A stretch of DNA of 64,000 bases from Actinomadura sp. 6K520 (GTDB lineage: Bacteria; Actinomycetota; Actinomycetes; Streptosporangiales; Streptosporangiaceae): positions 1 through 64,000 of the forward strand of contig NZ_SMLC01000009.1 of NCBI RefSeq assembly GCF_004349245.1. Reading direction: 5' to 3'. The notes below the pieces were generated by a model. The model ran no database searches. It was not told where the DNA came from and worked only from the letters and a program-made list of their open reading frames with translations. Shown piece after piece: positions 1 through 7,984 of this stretch. The translations under genes and the position numbers were made by a program. How positions within the stretch are numbered: position 1 is the first letter of the stretch; each line of letters begins with the position of its first letter.

Positions 1-74
1 CGGCCCGACCGGTACGGGTGCCGGGGCTGCCCGCTCCCCTGCCCTCCGCCCCGGCACCCGTACCGGTCGGGCCG
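1..74. terminator. Perfect 26-bp inverted repeat, probable bidirectional terminator
   Basis: Bases 1-26 and 49-74 are exact reverse complements around a 22-base loop. The hairpin lies just past the stop of the MocR gene, so it most likely ends that transcript and one arriving from outside the window. No clear U tract follows. The left arm starts at the first base of the window, so it may be longer. Confidence 0.6.
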
Positions 75-122
75 TCCGCGATGTCCAACTGACCGCCTCC
101 TCCCCCGGTCCGGCAGGCCGGC

Positions 123-1496
123 TCAGCCCGTCCGCGCGAGCCGCCGGACGATCTCGCACCCCTTCCGGAGCTCCTCGCGGCTCGCGGCCGAGCCGTACCC
201 GATCACCAGGCCGGACGCCCGCGGTGCACCCGCGTGATGGCGGTCGAGCGTCTCCACGAGCACGCCCCGCCGCCGCGCCCCGCGGACGACGCGGCCCGCC
301 ACCTCCGCCGGGACGTCCACCACCAGGTGCAGGCCGGCCGTGTCGCCGCGCAGCGGCAGCCCCTCCAGCGCCCGGACGGCCACGTCGCGCCGCCGCGCGT
401 ACTCCCCGCGCATCCGGCGGACATGACGCTCCAGATCACCGCGTTCCAGCAGGAGCCGCAGCGCGTCCTGCGGCACGACCGCCGTCCGGTCGTTCAGCTC
501 CCTGCGGCACCGCGCGATCCGCCCCACCAGGTCGGGACGGGCCACGAGCCAGCCGACCGCCAGATCCGCGGTGAGGATCTTGGCGGTCGTGCCGAGGTAG
601 ACCACGACGTCCGGGTCCAGGCCGTAGAGGGCGGGCAGGGGCGCGACGTCGTAGCGGAACTCGCCGTCGTAGTCGTCCTCGGCGACGAGCGCCCCGTTGC
701 GCCGCGCCCACGCCAGCAGGGCCTGGCGGCGCGGAACCGGCAGGACGCCGCCCATCGGGAACTGGTGCGAGGGCGTGGTGCAGATGAGGCGCAGCCCGTC
801 GGGCAGGCCGTCGACGACGAGGCCGTGCTCGTCGACCGGGCACGGCACCAGCTCGGCGCCGCGCCCGGCCAGCACCGCCCGCGCCCGCCGGTACCCGGGC
901 TCCTCCACCCCGACCCGGTCGCCCGGACGCAGCACCGTCGCCGCCAGCAGGTCGAGCCCGTTCGTCGCCCCCCGCGTGACGAGAAGCCCGTCCGCGTGGC
1001 ACGTCACCCCGCGGCTGCGCCTGACGTAGTCGGCCAGCGCGACACGGAGCCCGGGCAGACCGTGCGGGTCCTGGCGCTGCTGGGGCGGCATCCCGGCCGC
1101 GATCCGCCACGCGCGCCGCCACGCCGGAGTGTCCAGTGCCCCGACCCAGGGGGCGCCCGGCGTCAGGTCGATCTCGCCTTGGCCCGCCGTCCGGAACGCC
1201 GTCTCGACCGTGACCGGGCGTGATTCGGGCGCAGGCGGAGCGGCGACGCCTTCGGTCACGTACGTCCCCGACCCATGTCGGCCTTCCAGCCAGCCCTCCG
1301 CGTACAGCTGCTCGTACGCCTCGGTCACCACGGTGCGGCTCACCCCGAGGAGCCCCGCCAGCGCCCGGCTCGCGGGAAGCCGCTCACCGGCCGCCAGCCG
1401 CCCCTCCCCCATCGCGGCGCGCAACTGGGCGACGAGCTGGGCGCTCAGCGGCCGACCGGTGTCCCGGTCGACGGTGAGGGGCAGGTCTACCGACAA
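123..1496 (-). CDS. MocR/PdxR-type GntR regulator with aminotransferase domain
   Basis: This 457-residue protein is a chimeric transcription factor. An N-terminal GntR winged helix (about residues 10-80, with PASRALAGLLGVSRTVV) is joined to a fold-type I aminotransferase-like domain. The PLP region is visible as EDDYDGEFRYD and the TTAKIL segment holding the presumed Schiff-base lysine. MocR proteins sense PLP or amino compounds and often control vitamin B6 or amino-acid genes. It is divergent from a PPOX protein gene, and AGTGG-type half-sites lie between them, so that gene is the likely target. The start is TTG at 1496. The effector is unknown. Confidence 0.9.
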   Translation of the reverse strand: MSVDLPLTVDRDTGRPLSAQLVAQLRAAMGEGRLAAGERLPASRALAGLLGVSRTVVTEAYEQLYAEGWLEGRHGSGTYVTEGVAAPPAPESRPVTVETAFRTAGQGEIDLTPGAPWVGALDTPAWRRAWRIAAGMPPQQRQDPHGLPGLRVALADYVRRSRGVTCHADGLLVTRGATNGLDLLAATVLRPGDRVGVEEPGYRRARAVLAGRGAELVPCPVDEHGLVVDGLPDGLRLICTTPSHQFPMGGVLPVPRRQALLAWARRNGALVAEDDYDGEFRYDVAPLPALYGLDPDVVVYLGTTAKILTADLAVGWLVARPDLVGRIARCRRELNDRTAVVPQDALRLLLERGDLERHVRRMRGEYARRRDVAVRALEGLPLRGDTAGLHLVVDVPAEVAGRVVRGARRRGVLVETLDRHHAGAPRASGLVIGYGSAASREELRKGCEIVRRLARTG

Positions 1497-1546
1497 AGTG
1501 GTCTCCCGATATCCGCATCAAGTGGCCCTACCGGCCAGGCCACTCT
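1495..1546. promoter_or_regulatory. MocR-type half-sites in a divergent promoter
   Basis: Three related half-sites lie between the MocR and PPOX genes: AAAGTGGTCT at 1495, AAGTGGCCCT at 1520 and an inverted AGAGTGGCCT at 1537-1546. The first two are direct repeats 25 bp apart, a layout common for MocR/PdxR regulators. A TAGCGT -10-like hexamer (1552-1557) ends 8 bases before the PPOX ATG and no ribosome binding site is seen, so that mRNA may be leaderless. Confidence 0.55.
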
Positions 1547-1565
1547 CTTTCTAGCGTAAACGTCC

Positions 1566-2216
1566 ATGACCGCACTCTCCTCGACCGGCCGGACCCGGCT
1601 CGGCAGAAACCCGGACCGCGCCCGCGGTGACCGCGCCGTCCTCTACGAGATCCTCGACGCCGGCCTGATCTGCCACCTCGGCCTGATCGTCGACGGCTCG
1701 CCCCGCGTCCTCCCCACCGGCTACGGACGCCTGGACGACACCCTCTACGTCCACGGCTCCACGGGCGCGAGCAGCCTCATGGCCGGGCCGTCCCAGGACG
1801 TCTGCGTGACCGTCACCCACCTCGACGGGATCGTCATCGCCCGGTCCCTGTTCCACCACTCCGTCAACTACCGCAGCGCCGTCGTCTTCGGGAGGCCCCG
1901 TCCCCTCACCGACCCTGACGAGAAGCTGACGGGCATCCGCACCATCACCGAGCATCTGGCCCCGGGCCAGTGGGACGTGGCCCGCCAGCCCACCCGCAAG
2001 GAACTCGCCGCCACCTCCGTCCTGGCGATTCCGCTGGCGGAGGCGTCCGTCAAGATCCGCCAGGGTCCCCCGAGCGACGACGACGAGGACTACGCGCTCG
2101 ACATCTGGGCGGGCGTCATCCCCGTCCACCAGGCTTTCGGCGCACCGTCCCCCGACCCCGTCCTGCGCCCCGGCGTCGCCGTTCCCGGCCACATCGCCCG
2201 CCGTGTGACCTCCTGA
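1566..2216 (+). CDS. Pyridoxamine 5'-phosphate oxidase-family FMN-binding protein
   Basis: This 216-residue protein has the split beta-barrel PPOX fold of the Pyridox_ox_2/NimA-like group: an N-terminal helix, then [20 protein letters not shown] and a [12 protein letters not shown] segment. Such proteins bind FMN, and some also haem or F420, and reduce small molecules. The true PdxH signature is not evident, so a role in PLP synthesis should not be assumed. It is divergent from a MocR regulator, the probable controller. No Shine-Dalgarno sequence precedes the ATG, but a -10-like TAGCGT ends 8 bases upstream, which suggests leaderless translation. Confidence 0.8.
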   Translation: MTALSSTGRTRLGRNPDRARGDRAVLYEILDAGLICHLGLIVDGSPRVLPTGYGRLDDTLYVHGSTGASSLMAGPSQDVCVTVTHLDGIVIARSLFHHSVNYRSAVVFGRPRPLTDPDEKLTGIRTITEHLAPGQWDVARQPTRKELAATSVLAIPLAEASVKIRQGPPSDDDEDYALDIWAGVIPVHQAFGAPSPDPVLRPGVAVPGHIARRVTS

Positions 2217-2269
2217 TCCGATATGACTCGGGGCCCCGCGCAGTCGTCCGTGGCCGTAGGGTGAAGCAC

Positions 2270-2866
2270 ATGAACGAGCGGCTGGTCTGGATTGACTGCG
2301 AGATGACTGGACTCGACCTGCGCAACGACGCGCTCATCGAGATAGCCGCACTGGTCACCGACAGCGAACTCAACATCCTCGACGAGGGCGTCGACGTCGT
2401 CATCAAGCCCCCGCAGGAGTCCATCACGCAGATGTCGCAGGTCGTCCGCGACATGCACACGGCGTCGGGCCTCCTCGAAGCGCTCCCCGGCGGCGTCACC
2501 CTCGCCGAGGCCGAGGACATCGTCCTCAAGTACATCAAGGGCCACGTCAAGGAAACCAAGAAGGCCCCCCTCTGCGGCAACTCCATCGCCACGGACCGCT
2601 CGTTCCTCGCCCGCGACATGCCCGCCCTCGACGGCCACCTCCACTACCGCATGGTGGACGTCTCGTCCATCAAGGAACTGGCCCGCCGCTGGTACCCGCG
2701 CGTCTACTTCGCCAGCCCCGAGAAAAAGGGCGGGCACCGGGCCCTCGCCGACATCACCGAGAGCATCCAGGAACTGCGCTACTACCGCGCCGCGGTCTTC
2801 GTCCCCCAGCCCGGCCCGGACTCCGAGACGGCCCGCGCCGTCGCCGCCAAGGTCGCCTCAGGCTGA
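2270..2866 (+). CDS. orn: Oligoribonuclease
   Basis: This 198-residue DEDDh 3'-5' exoribonuclease degrades 2-5-nt RNA fragments, including pGpG from c-di-GMP turnover. The Exo I motif is [12 protein letters not shown] (D9 and E11). The later [11 protein letters not shown] and GGHRALADI (His and Asp) complete the active site, and the length matches the family. ATG 2270 gives the canonical [14 protein letters not shown] start; GTG 2261 in the same frame would add three residues. tRNA-His follows 56 bases downstream. Confidence 0.95.
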   Translation: MNERLVWIDCEMTGLDLRNDALIEIAALVTDSELNILDEGVDVVIKPPQESITQMSQVVRDMHTASGLLEALPGGVTLAEAEDIVLKYIKGHVKETKKAPLCGNSIATDRSFLARDMPALDGHLHYRMVDVSSIKELARRWYPRVYFASPEKKGGHRALADITESIQELRYYRAAVFVPQPGPDSETARAVAAKVASG

Positions 2867-2922
2867 CCCACGCCTCCGGAGCCGCTACACTACTGGGAGC
2901 CGGGGCCGCGACCCCGGCCACG

Positions 2923-2998
2923 GTGGGTGTAGCTCAGTTGGCAGAGCACTTGGTTGTGGTCCAAGATGTCGGGGGTTCAAGTCCCCTCACTCACCCCA
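2923..2998 (+). tRNA. tRNA-His (GTG)
   Basis: A full cloverleaf is present: acceptor GTGGGTG/CACTCAC, D arm GCTC/GAGC, anticodon stem CTTGG/CCAAG with anticodon GTG at 2956-2958, and T arm GGGGG/CCCCT with TTCAAGT. C73 and an encoded CCA end at 2998. The base before position 1 (2922) is G, as tRNA-His requires. Its 3' half is duplicated near 4439-4478. Confidence 0.97.
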
Positions 2999-3012
2999 GG
3001 CTAGAAACAGCA

Positions 3013-3047
3013 GAAGCCCTGGTCACCGCAAGGATGACCGGGGCTTC
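3013..3047 (+). terminator. Hairpin terminator after tRNA-His
   Basis: GAAGCCCTGGTCA (3013-3025) pairs with 3035-3047 over 13 bp with a single G-U wobble and a 9-base loop. It lies 15 bases after the tRNA. The rest of the stretch up to 3242 shows no convincing gene. Confidence 0.65.
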
Positions 3048-3242
3048 TCCGCATCCTGCCCCAGGCTCCCACTCTCAGACGTCCGATTCTGGGAGCAACA
3101 CGTTCCCCAGGTACGACGTAGCTCCCTACGCGCCCGTCCCGCCGGCATCGATGTGCGACCTGCTGGCCGACGTTCGCAGCCATCCGCCGGCGCGCTCTCT
3201 GCCTCACACGCCTCGGAGAGGGGCGTCCCACGCGCGGTGCCT

Positions 3243-3713
3243 TCAGTCGGTGAGTTGGAGTGTCGGCCGCTCGCCGCGAGGGCGGTGGCGCGCCCGCGGA
3301 CCCAGGTGGGCCTCCCTGAGGTCGTCCATGAAAGCCTCCCGTAGCGGCCGCCCGCCCTGGTCAAGCGTCTCGGCGTAGCGACTGAGCCGATCGTCGGCAC
3401 CCAGTTCGCGATGCCCCCAGACGCCGAGCTGGACGAGCACGGGAACCAGGGCGATGGAGCGCTCGGTGAGGCTGTAGATCGCCTTCTGCTTGTGGGTGGG
3501 GTCCTCGCTTCTGGTGAGCAACCCGGTGTCGGTGAGGCTGCGAAGGCGTTCGGCGAGGACCTTCGTCGAGATGCCCTCGTCCGAGGCGAGCAGCTCTCGG
3601 TAGTGCCGCTTGCCGGCGAACATGATGTCGCGGAGCACCAGCAGTGACCAGCGGTCCCCGAGCACCTCGACCGCCAGGTTGACCGGACACTCGGAGCGGT
3701 TGGTGGCTGCCAT
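3243..3713 (-). CDS. HxlR-family winged-helix transcriptional regulator
   Basis: This 156-residue protein carries the HxlR fold at residues 10-105: a conserved cysteine in SECPV, GDRWSLLVLRDIMF, the recognition region GISTKVLAERLRSL and the wing with YSLTERS. HxlR proteins often respond to electrophiles or quinones and regulate adjacent oxidoreductases. It diverges from a PPOX protein gene and a near-palindromic operator candidate lies between them. An AAGGAAG ribosome binding site precedes ATG 3713. The C-terminal 45 residues are basic and not recognised. It lies inside the 1.5-kb block bounded by tRNA-His sequences. Confidence 0.88.
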   Translation of the reverse strand: MAATNRSECPVNLAVEVLGDRWSLLVLRDIMFAGKRHYRELLASDEGISTKVLAERLRSLTDTGLLTRSEDPTHKQKAIYSLTERSIALVPVLVQLGVWGHRELGADDRLSRYAETLDQGGRPLREAFMDDLREAHLGPRARHRPRGERPTLQLTD

Positions 3714-3737
3714 CTATGCTTCCTTTATCACACTGGT

Positions 3738-3752
3738 TGCTTTTATAAAGCA
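3738..3752. promoter_or_regulatory. Candidate HxlR operator
   Basis: The AT-rich near-palindrome TGCTTTTATAAAGCA sits 25 bases upstream of the HxlR start and 60 bases before the divergent PPOX gene. Its place in the only AT-rich part of this divergent region suggests autoregulation plus control of the PPOX gene. Function is inferred. Confidence 0.4.
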
Positions 3753-3811
3753 CTCTACCGTAGGCTCGACTGCTGTTGAAAGGTAAGCAGTCACTGGACG
3801 GGGGAGGCAGC

Positions 3812-4342
3812 ATGGCACGGCGAGCACCGGTGGCAGAGGCGCTCACACCTACCGGCAAGGGCACCGGCGTGACTCCGGGGGCCGATGTCCTGGACTGGTC
3901 CGAGGTGGAGCGCCGCTTCACCCGGGACGGCTGGCGCTGGCTGGCGACGGTGCGCCCAGACGGGGCACCGCACGTCATGCCGGTTTTCGGTGTGTGGTCG
4001 GAGTCGGTCTTGTTCATCGCGTCCAAGGCCACCGCGCGCAAGAGCCGCAACCTCGACGCGGACGGGCGCTGCGTCCTGTCCACCGACGTCGAAGGCGCGC
4101 ATCTGATCGTCGAGGGCGAGGCGAGCCAGGTCCTGGATGAGGAGACGCTCACGCGCGCCTCCGCCGCGTTCGAGCGGGTCTACGGGTGGCCGACCACGAT
4201 CGCCGACGCCGAACTCGACGCCGACTACGGCGCGCCGACCTCTGGCGGCCCCCCATACCGCGTCTACCAGATCAGGCCGAGCAAGGTGTTCGCCCTGCCG
4301 TCGGCGGCGGAATTCATGCCCACCCGCTGGCGCTTCACGTGA
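3812..4342 (+). CDS. PPOX-class F420/FMN-dependent protein
   Basis: This 176-residue PPOX split-barrel protein has WLATVRPDGAPHVMPVFGVW, a flavin/F420-binding strand pair typical of the F420-dependent TIGR-type group, then KARKSRNL-like basic residues and YRVYQIRPSKVFAL near the C terminus. Substrate and cofactor cannot be told from sequence. ATG 3812 has GGGGAGG just upstream; an in-frame TTG at 3776 would add 12 residues without a better ribosome site. It is divergent from the HxlR regulator, its likely controller, and is followed by the tRNA-His 3' remnant. Confidence 0.8.
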   Translation: MARRAPVAEALTPTGKGTGVTPGADVLDWSEVERRFTRDGWRWLATVRPDGAPHVMPVFGVWSESVLFIASKATARKSRNLDADGRCVLSTDVEGAHLIVEGEASQVLDEETLTRASAAFERVYGWPTTIADAELDADYGAPTSGGPPYRVYQIRPSKVFALPSAAEFMPTRWRFT

Positions 4343-4438
4343 CGGGCATCTCACGCTGCCCGTCGGCGACCGCAGTCCTCAGGAGAATCCGTTGTGGTCG
4401 ACCCACGCCATAGCGCCCGTATAGGTGTCAGTCCTGTC

Positions 4439-4478
4439 GTGGTGCAAGATGCCGGGGTTCAAGTCCCCTCGCTCACCC
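4439..4478 (+). pseudogene. tRNA-His 3'-half remnant, attR-like
   Basis: These 40 bases match tRNA-His 2956-2996 at about 37 of 41 positions, from the anticodon to the acceptor end, including an identical TTCAAGTCCCCTC block. One base is missing before the T loop and there is no 5' half, so it cannot fold as a tRNA. A duplicated tRNA 3' end is what tyrosine-integrase insertion leaves. The block between the copies (about 1.48 kb) has no integrase, so it would be a decayed element. Confidence 0.6.
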
Positions 4479-4487
4479 GCTGAGCAG

Positions 4488-4511
4488 GGCCCCGGCCCGG
4501 CGGCCGGGGCC
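4488..4511 (+). terminator. Intrinsic terminator
   Basis: GGCCCCGGCC (4488-4497) pairs perfectly with GGCCGGGGCC (4502-4511) around a 4-base loop, followed by TTTCG. It sits just after the tRNA-His remnant and may be the original terminator of tRNA-His before the block was inserted. Confidence 0.65.
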
Positions 4512-4593
4512 TTTCGCCGTCTCCATCGACTCTGGAAGATCGGCCCGTTATGCTCCGACCCTATAAATGTCAACGACAGGTCAAGGGCAACGG

Positions 4594-5163
4594 ATGAGCG
4601 TCGACGAGACGGCCCCCCTGCGCGTCCTCGTGGTGGACGGCGACCCCCGGATCCGAGCGGACACGATCACCCTCCTCGACGCCAGCGACGAACTCCGCGT
4701 CGTCGCCGACGCCCCCGACTCCGCGGCGGCCCTTCCCCTCGCCGAACGCCTGCGCCCCGACATCGTCCTCCTCGACGCCGCCTCGGCCGAGCACACCAAG
4801 CCCCTCAGCCGCACCTCCCGCGTCTTCGTCCTCGCCGAACCCGGAGACCCCGCCGTCCAGGACGCCCTCCACGCCGGCGCCTGCGGCCACCTCGTCCCCG
4901 GCTCCTTCACCGCCCCCGACCTCATCCGCGGCGTCCGCCAGGCATCCCGCACCACCCTCGGCCTGTCCGCCCGCGAATCCGAGGTCATGGACCTCATCGC
5001 CACCGGCCGCTCCAACGGCGAGATCGCCCGCCAGCTCTTCCTCAGCGAGAAGACGGTCAAGAACCACGTCAACCGCATCTACGCCAAGCTCGGCGTCAGC
5101 TCCCGCGCCACCGCCATCGCCCTCTGGCGCGGCATGGTGAGCGTCCTTCCCGCCCGCGACTAA
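4594..5163 (+). CDS. LuxR/NarL-family response regulator, atypical receiver
   Basis: This 189-residue regulator has a receiver with acidic residues (D15, D17) and a phosphoacceptor D61 in IVLLDAAS. The conserved receiver lysine is missing, since the usual GYLLK reads GHLVPGS. The C terminus is a canonical LuxR helix-turn-helix ([20 protein letters not shown], then [14 protein letters not shown]). No kinase gene adjoins it, so it may work without classical phosphorylation. An in-frame ATG at 4567 exists, but TATAAA at 4562-4567 looks like a -10 element, so ATG 4594 is preferred. It lies between two tRNA loci. Confidence 0.85.
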   Translation: MSVDETAPLRVLVVDGDPRIRADTITLLDASDELRVVADAPDSAAALPLAERLRPDIVLLDAASAEHTKPLSRTSRVFVLAEPGDPAVQDALHAGACGHLVPGSFTAPDLIRGVRQASRTTLGLSARESEVMDLIATGRSNGEIARQLFLSEKTVKNHVNRIYAKLGVSSRATAIALWRGMVSVLPARD

Positions 5164-5247
5164 ACCGATTCGCACAGGTCCATCGCTCCTGATACTGTTC
5201 TTCCTGTCGCAAGGGCCCCGGCCGAGGGCCGGTCCCCCCATCGACAG

Positions 5248-5320
5248 GCGCCGTTAGCTCAATTGGCAGAGCAGCGGACTCTTAATCCGCGGGTTCGGGG
5301 TTCAAGTCCCTGACGGCGCA
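5248..5320 (+). tRNA. tRNA-Lys (CTT)
   Basis: The cloverleaf has acceptor GCGCCGT/ACGGCGC, D arm GCTC/GAGC, anticodon stem GCGGA/TCCGC with loop CTCTTAA (anticodon CTT at 5281-5283), and T arm with GTTCAAGTC. The discriminator is A and CCA is not encoded. Confidence 0.97.
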
Positions 5321-5332
5321 CCCGCAATCATC

Positions 5333-5363
5333 AAGGCGTATGCCGGTCGTCGGCGTGCGCCTT
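5333..5363 (+). terminator. Intrinsic terminator after tRNA-Lys
   Basis: AAGGCGTATGCC (5333-5344) pairs with GGCGTGCGCCTT (5352-5363) with two G-U wobbles and a 7-base loop, followed by the T-rich GTTCGTTTT. Confidence 0.75.
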
Positions 5364-5537
5364 GTTCGTTTTGGGGCCGTGGCCGAGGATCTCATGTCGT
5401 GGGGCGCCGGCCGGAGGTGCCTTACCGGTGTCTTACGGGACGCTGTTCGTGCTGGCCAGGAGTGGGGAGCGGGTGTTGGGTGGGGATGTCCGGGGCGGCC
5501 GGTCGCGGTCGTCCGTTCATCCTCGCCTGGAGATCTG

Positions 5538-6041
5538 ATGTCCCGTCGTCCAGTCGTTGCCGTCCTGGCGGTCCTGGTGGTCGCCGCCGGTGCCGGGCTC
5601 TACCTCTTCCAGCCGTGGAAGGCGTTCACCGACACCACGGTGACCGAGGCGCTGCCGAGCGCGCCCGCGGCCGCGCCGGGGCAGGACACGGGGCCCCGGC
5701 GGCTCGCGGAAGGGAAGTTCGTCACCCACGAGCACGGCACCAGCGGCATGGCCCTCGCGGTACGGCTCGCGAACGGTGACCGGCTCCTGCGCCTTGAGGA
5801 CCTCAGCACCTCCGATGGGCCGGACCTGCGGGTCTACCTGTCCCGCCGGTCCGCCGACGCGGTGCGGGAGGGACTGGGGAAGGGCGCGGTCGACCTGGGC
5901 AAGCTCAAGGGCAACCTCGGCGACCAGAACTACACCGTCCCCGCCGATACCGATGTGTCCGGGTTCCGCAGCGCCGTGATCTGGTGCAAGCGGTTCTCCG
6001 TCTCCTTCGGAGCCGCCGACCTCACCCCAGGGAAGGGTTGA
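5538..6041 (+). CDS. Membrane-anchored DM13-domain protein
   Basis: This 167-residue protein has an N-terminal signal anchor (about residues 5-25), an Ala/Pro linker, then a DM13 domain (about 55-165). GPDLRVYLS, GNLGDQNYTVP and the Cys in AVIWCKRFSVSFGAA are DM13 hallmarks. DM13 domains are proposed redox or electron-transfer modules at the cell surface. A GGAG site precedes ATG 5538. The response regulator starts 4 bases after the stop, so DM13, regulator and kinase form one operon, and this protein may be the sensed component or an accessory. Confidence 0.8.
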   Translation: MSRRPVVAVLAVLVVAAGAGLYLFQPWKAFTDTTVTEALPSAPAAAPGQDTGPRRLAEGKFVTHEHGTSGMALAVRLANGDRLLRLEDLSTSDGPDLRVYLSRRSADAVREGLGKGAVDLGKLKGNLGDQNYTVPADTDVSGFRSAVIWCKRFSVSFGAADLTPGKG

Positions 6042-6044
6042 TCG

Positions 6045-6770
6045 TTGAGTCCCGCTGCCGCCGGCGGCCACATACTGGTCGTGGAGGACGATCCGACCGT
6101 CGCCGAGGTCGTCACCGGCTACCTCACCCGCGCCGGACACCGGGTCGCGCACGCCGCCGACGGCCTGGCCGCCCTGGAGCTGGCCGCGGCGCTGCGGCCC
6201 AGGCTGATCGTGCTGGACCTGATGCTGCCCGGCCTGGACGGCCTGCAGGTGTGCCGCCGGCTGCGGACGGGGGACGGGCCGCCCGTGCCGCTGGTGATGC
6301 TCACCGCACGCAACGACGAGGCCGATCGGATCCTGGGCCTGGAACTGGGCGCGGACGACTACATCACCAAGCCGTTCAGCCCCCGCGAACTGGTGCTGCG
6401 GGTGGCCTCCGTGCTGCGCCGCGCCGAAGCGCCACCGCCCGCGCCGGCCTCGGCGACGCTGCGGGCCGGTGACCTGGTCGTCGATCCGGCGGCCCGGCGC
6501 GCCGAGCGCGGCGACCGGCCGCTGGCCCTCACGGCCCGCGAGTTCGACCTGCTGGTCTTCCTGCTGCGCCATCCCGGCCGGGTGTTCGCACGCGAGGAAC
6601 TGCTGCGGCACGTCTGGGGATGGGACTTCGGCGACACCTCGACGGTCACCGTCCATGTGCGGCGCCTGCGGGAGAAGATCGAGGACGACCCGGCCGCCCC
6701 CAGGCTCATCAGCACCGTGTGGAGTGCGGGCTACCGGTTCGACCCGCCCGGGGAGGTGCCGCCCGCATGA
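6045..6770 (+). CDS. OmpR/PhoB-family response regulator
   Basis: The 241-residue protein has a complete receiver (E14, D15, D16, phosphoacceptor D58 in LIVLDLMLPG, T87, K109 in ITKPFSP) and a C-terminal winged helix ending in STVTVHVRRLREKIE and TVWSAGYRF. The TTG start at 6045 follows GGGAAGGG. The stop overlaps the kinase ATG (ATGA), which indicates translational coupling. Phosphate transfer from the next gene's kinase is expected; the regulon is unknown. Confidence 0.93.
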   Translation: MSPAAAGGHILVVEDDPTVAEVVTGYLTRAGHRVAHAADGLAALELAAALRPRLIVLDLMLPGLDGLQVCRRLRTGDGPPVPLVMLTARNDEADRILGLELGADDYITKPFSPRELVLRVASVLRRAEAPPPAPASATLRAGDLVVDPAARRAERGDRPLALTAREFDLLVFLLRHPGRVFAREELLRHVWGWDFGDTSTVTVHVRRLREKIEDDPAAPRLISTVWSAGYRFDPPGEVPPA

Positions 6771-7984
6771 ACGAGATACTGGTCATCGTGGGGCTGGCGG
6801 CGCTGGGCGCCCTGTTCGCCGGGCTGCTCGCCGCCCCCGCCGTCACCCTGCTGCGCCGCCGCCCGGTGGTGCTGTCGATGTTCGCGGTCGCCGCGCTCGC
6901 CGTGGCCGCGATGGCCGCGGGCACGATCGCGGTGGCGGTGGAGATGTTCCTGTCCCCGCACGACTTCCAGGTGGTGCTGATCGTGGTCGCCGTGTCGGGC
7001 GGGGCCTCGCTCGGCGCCGCGCTGCTGTTCGGACGCCGGATCGCCGCGGGCAGCCGGGAACTGGCGGTGGCGGCACGGGCCGTCGGCAGCGAGGCGGGGT
7101 TCGTCGCCCCCGCGGACCCGCCGATCGCCGAACTCGCCGCGCTCGCCACCGCGCTGGAGGAGACCGGCGCCCGGCTCCGGGCGGCGCAGGAGCGGGAACG
7201 GGCGCTGGACGCCTCCCGGCGGGACCTGGTCGCGTGGATCTCCCACGATCTGCGCACCCCGCTGGCGGGGCTCCGCGCCATGGCCGAGGCGCTGGAGGAC
7301 GGCGTCGTCACCGAGCCCGGCCGGTACCACACCCGCATCCGGGCCGAGGTCGAGCGGCTGTCCGACATGGTCGACGACCTGTTCGAGCTGTCCCGCATCC
7401 AGGCCGGCTCCCTGGAGCTGACCCTGGCCCGGATCTCGGTCTACGACCTGGTGGACGACGCCATCGCCACCGCCCGGCCACTGGCGGAACAGCGCGGGGT
7501 GCGGCTGCGCGACGGCGGCATCGCGCGCCTCCCCGTGCGGGTCGACGGCCAGGGCATCACGCGGGTGCTGGGGAATCTGCTGGTCAACGCCATCCGCGCG
7601 ACACCGGCCGACGGCACCGTCGCGGTGAGCGCGCACCGGGACGGCGACCGGGTCGTCCTCGCGGTCGACGACACGTGCGGCGGCATCCCCGAACAGGACC
7701 TGCCCCGGCTGTTCGACACCGGCTGGCGCGACGGCCAGGCCCGCACCCCGGCGTCCGGCCCGGCCGCGGAAGGCGACCTCGGCGCGCGGCAGCGGCGCCT
7801 CGGCGACACCGGCGCGGGACTGGGACTGGCGATCGTCCGCGGCATCGTGGAAGCCCACGCCGGCCGGGTCTCAGTCCGCAACACCGGCGTGGGGTGCCGA
7901 TTCGAGCTCACGCTCCCGGCGGTCGGCGCCGAGCGGGTCCCCGGCGGGCCGGGCCCGGCGGCGCCGGATCATCGCCGTCGCTGA
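6767..7984 (+). CDS. Sensor histidine kinase
   Basis: This 405-residue kinase has three predicted membrane segments (about 4-28, 33-60 and 68-90), almost no extracellular sensor loop, a HAMP-like linker, a DHp domain with H160 in AWISHDLRTPLAG, and a HATPase domain with N box NLLVNAIRATP, G1 DDTCGGIP and G2 GAGLGLAIV. The lack of a sensory loop suggests sensing within the membrane or through the DM13 partner. Its 3' end overlaps the convergent MFS gene by 114 bases. Confidence 0.92.
   Translation: MNEILVIVGLAALGALFAGLLAAPAVTLLRRRPVVLSMFAVAALAVAAMAAGTIAVAVEMFLSPHDFQVVLIVVAVSGGASLGAALLFGRRIAAGSRELAVAARAVGSEAGFVAPADPPIAELAALATALEETGARLRAAQERERALDASRRDLVAWISHDLRTPLAGLRAMAEALEDGVVTEPGRYHTRIRAEVERLSDMVDDLFELSRIQAGSLELTLARISVYDLVDDAIATARPLAEQRGVRLRDGGIARLPVRVDGQGITRVLGNLLVNAIRATPADGTVAVSAHRDGDRVVLAVDDTCGGIPEQDLPRLFDTGWRDGQARTPASGPAAEGDLGARQRRLGDTGAGLGLAIVRGIVEAHAGRVSVRNTGVGCRFELTLPAVGAERVPGGPGPAAPDHRRR

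Noticed and set aside
2923..3378. Plus-strand ORF starting MGVAQLAEHLVVVQDV
   Set aside because: It is the translation of tRNA-His, a well-known spurious protein.
4391..4402. GTTGTGGTCGAC resembling the tRNA-His anticodon arm
   Set aside because: Only about nine bases match and no stem is formed; probably chance beside the real 4439-4478 remnant.
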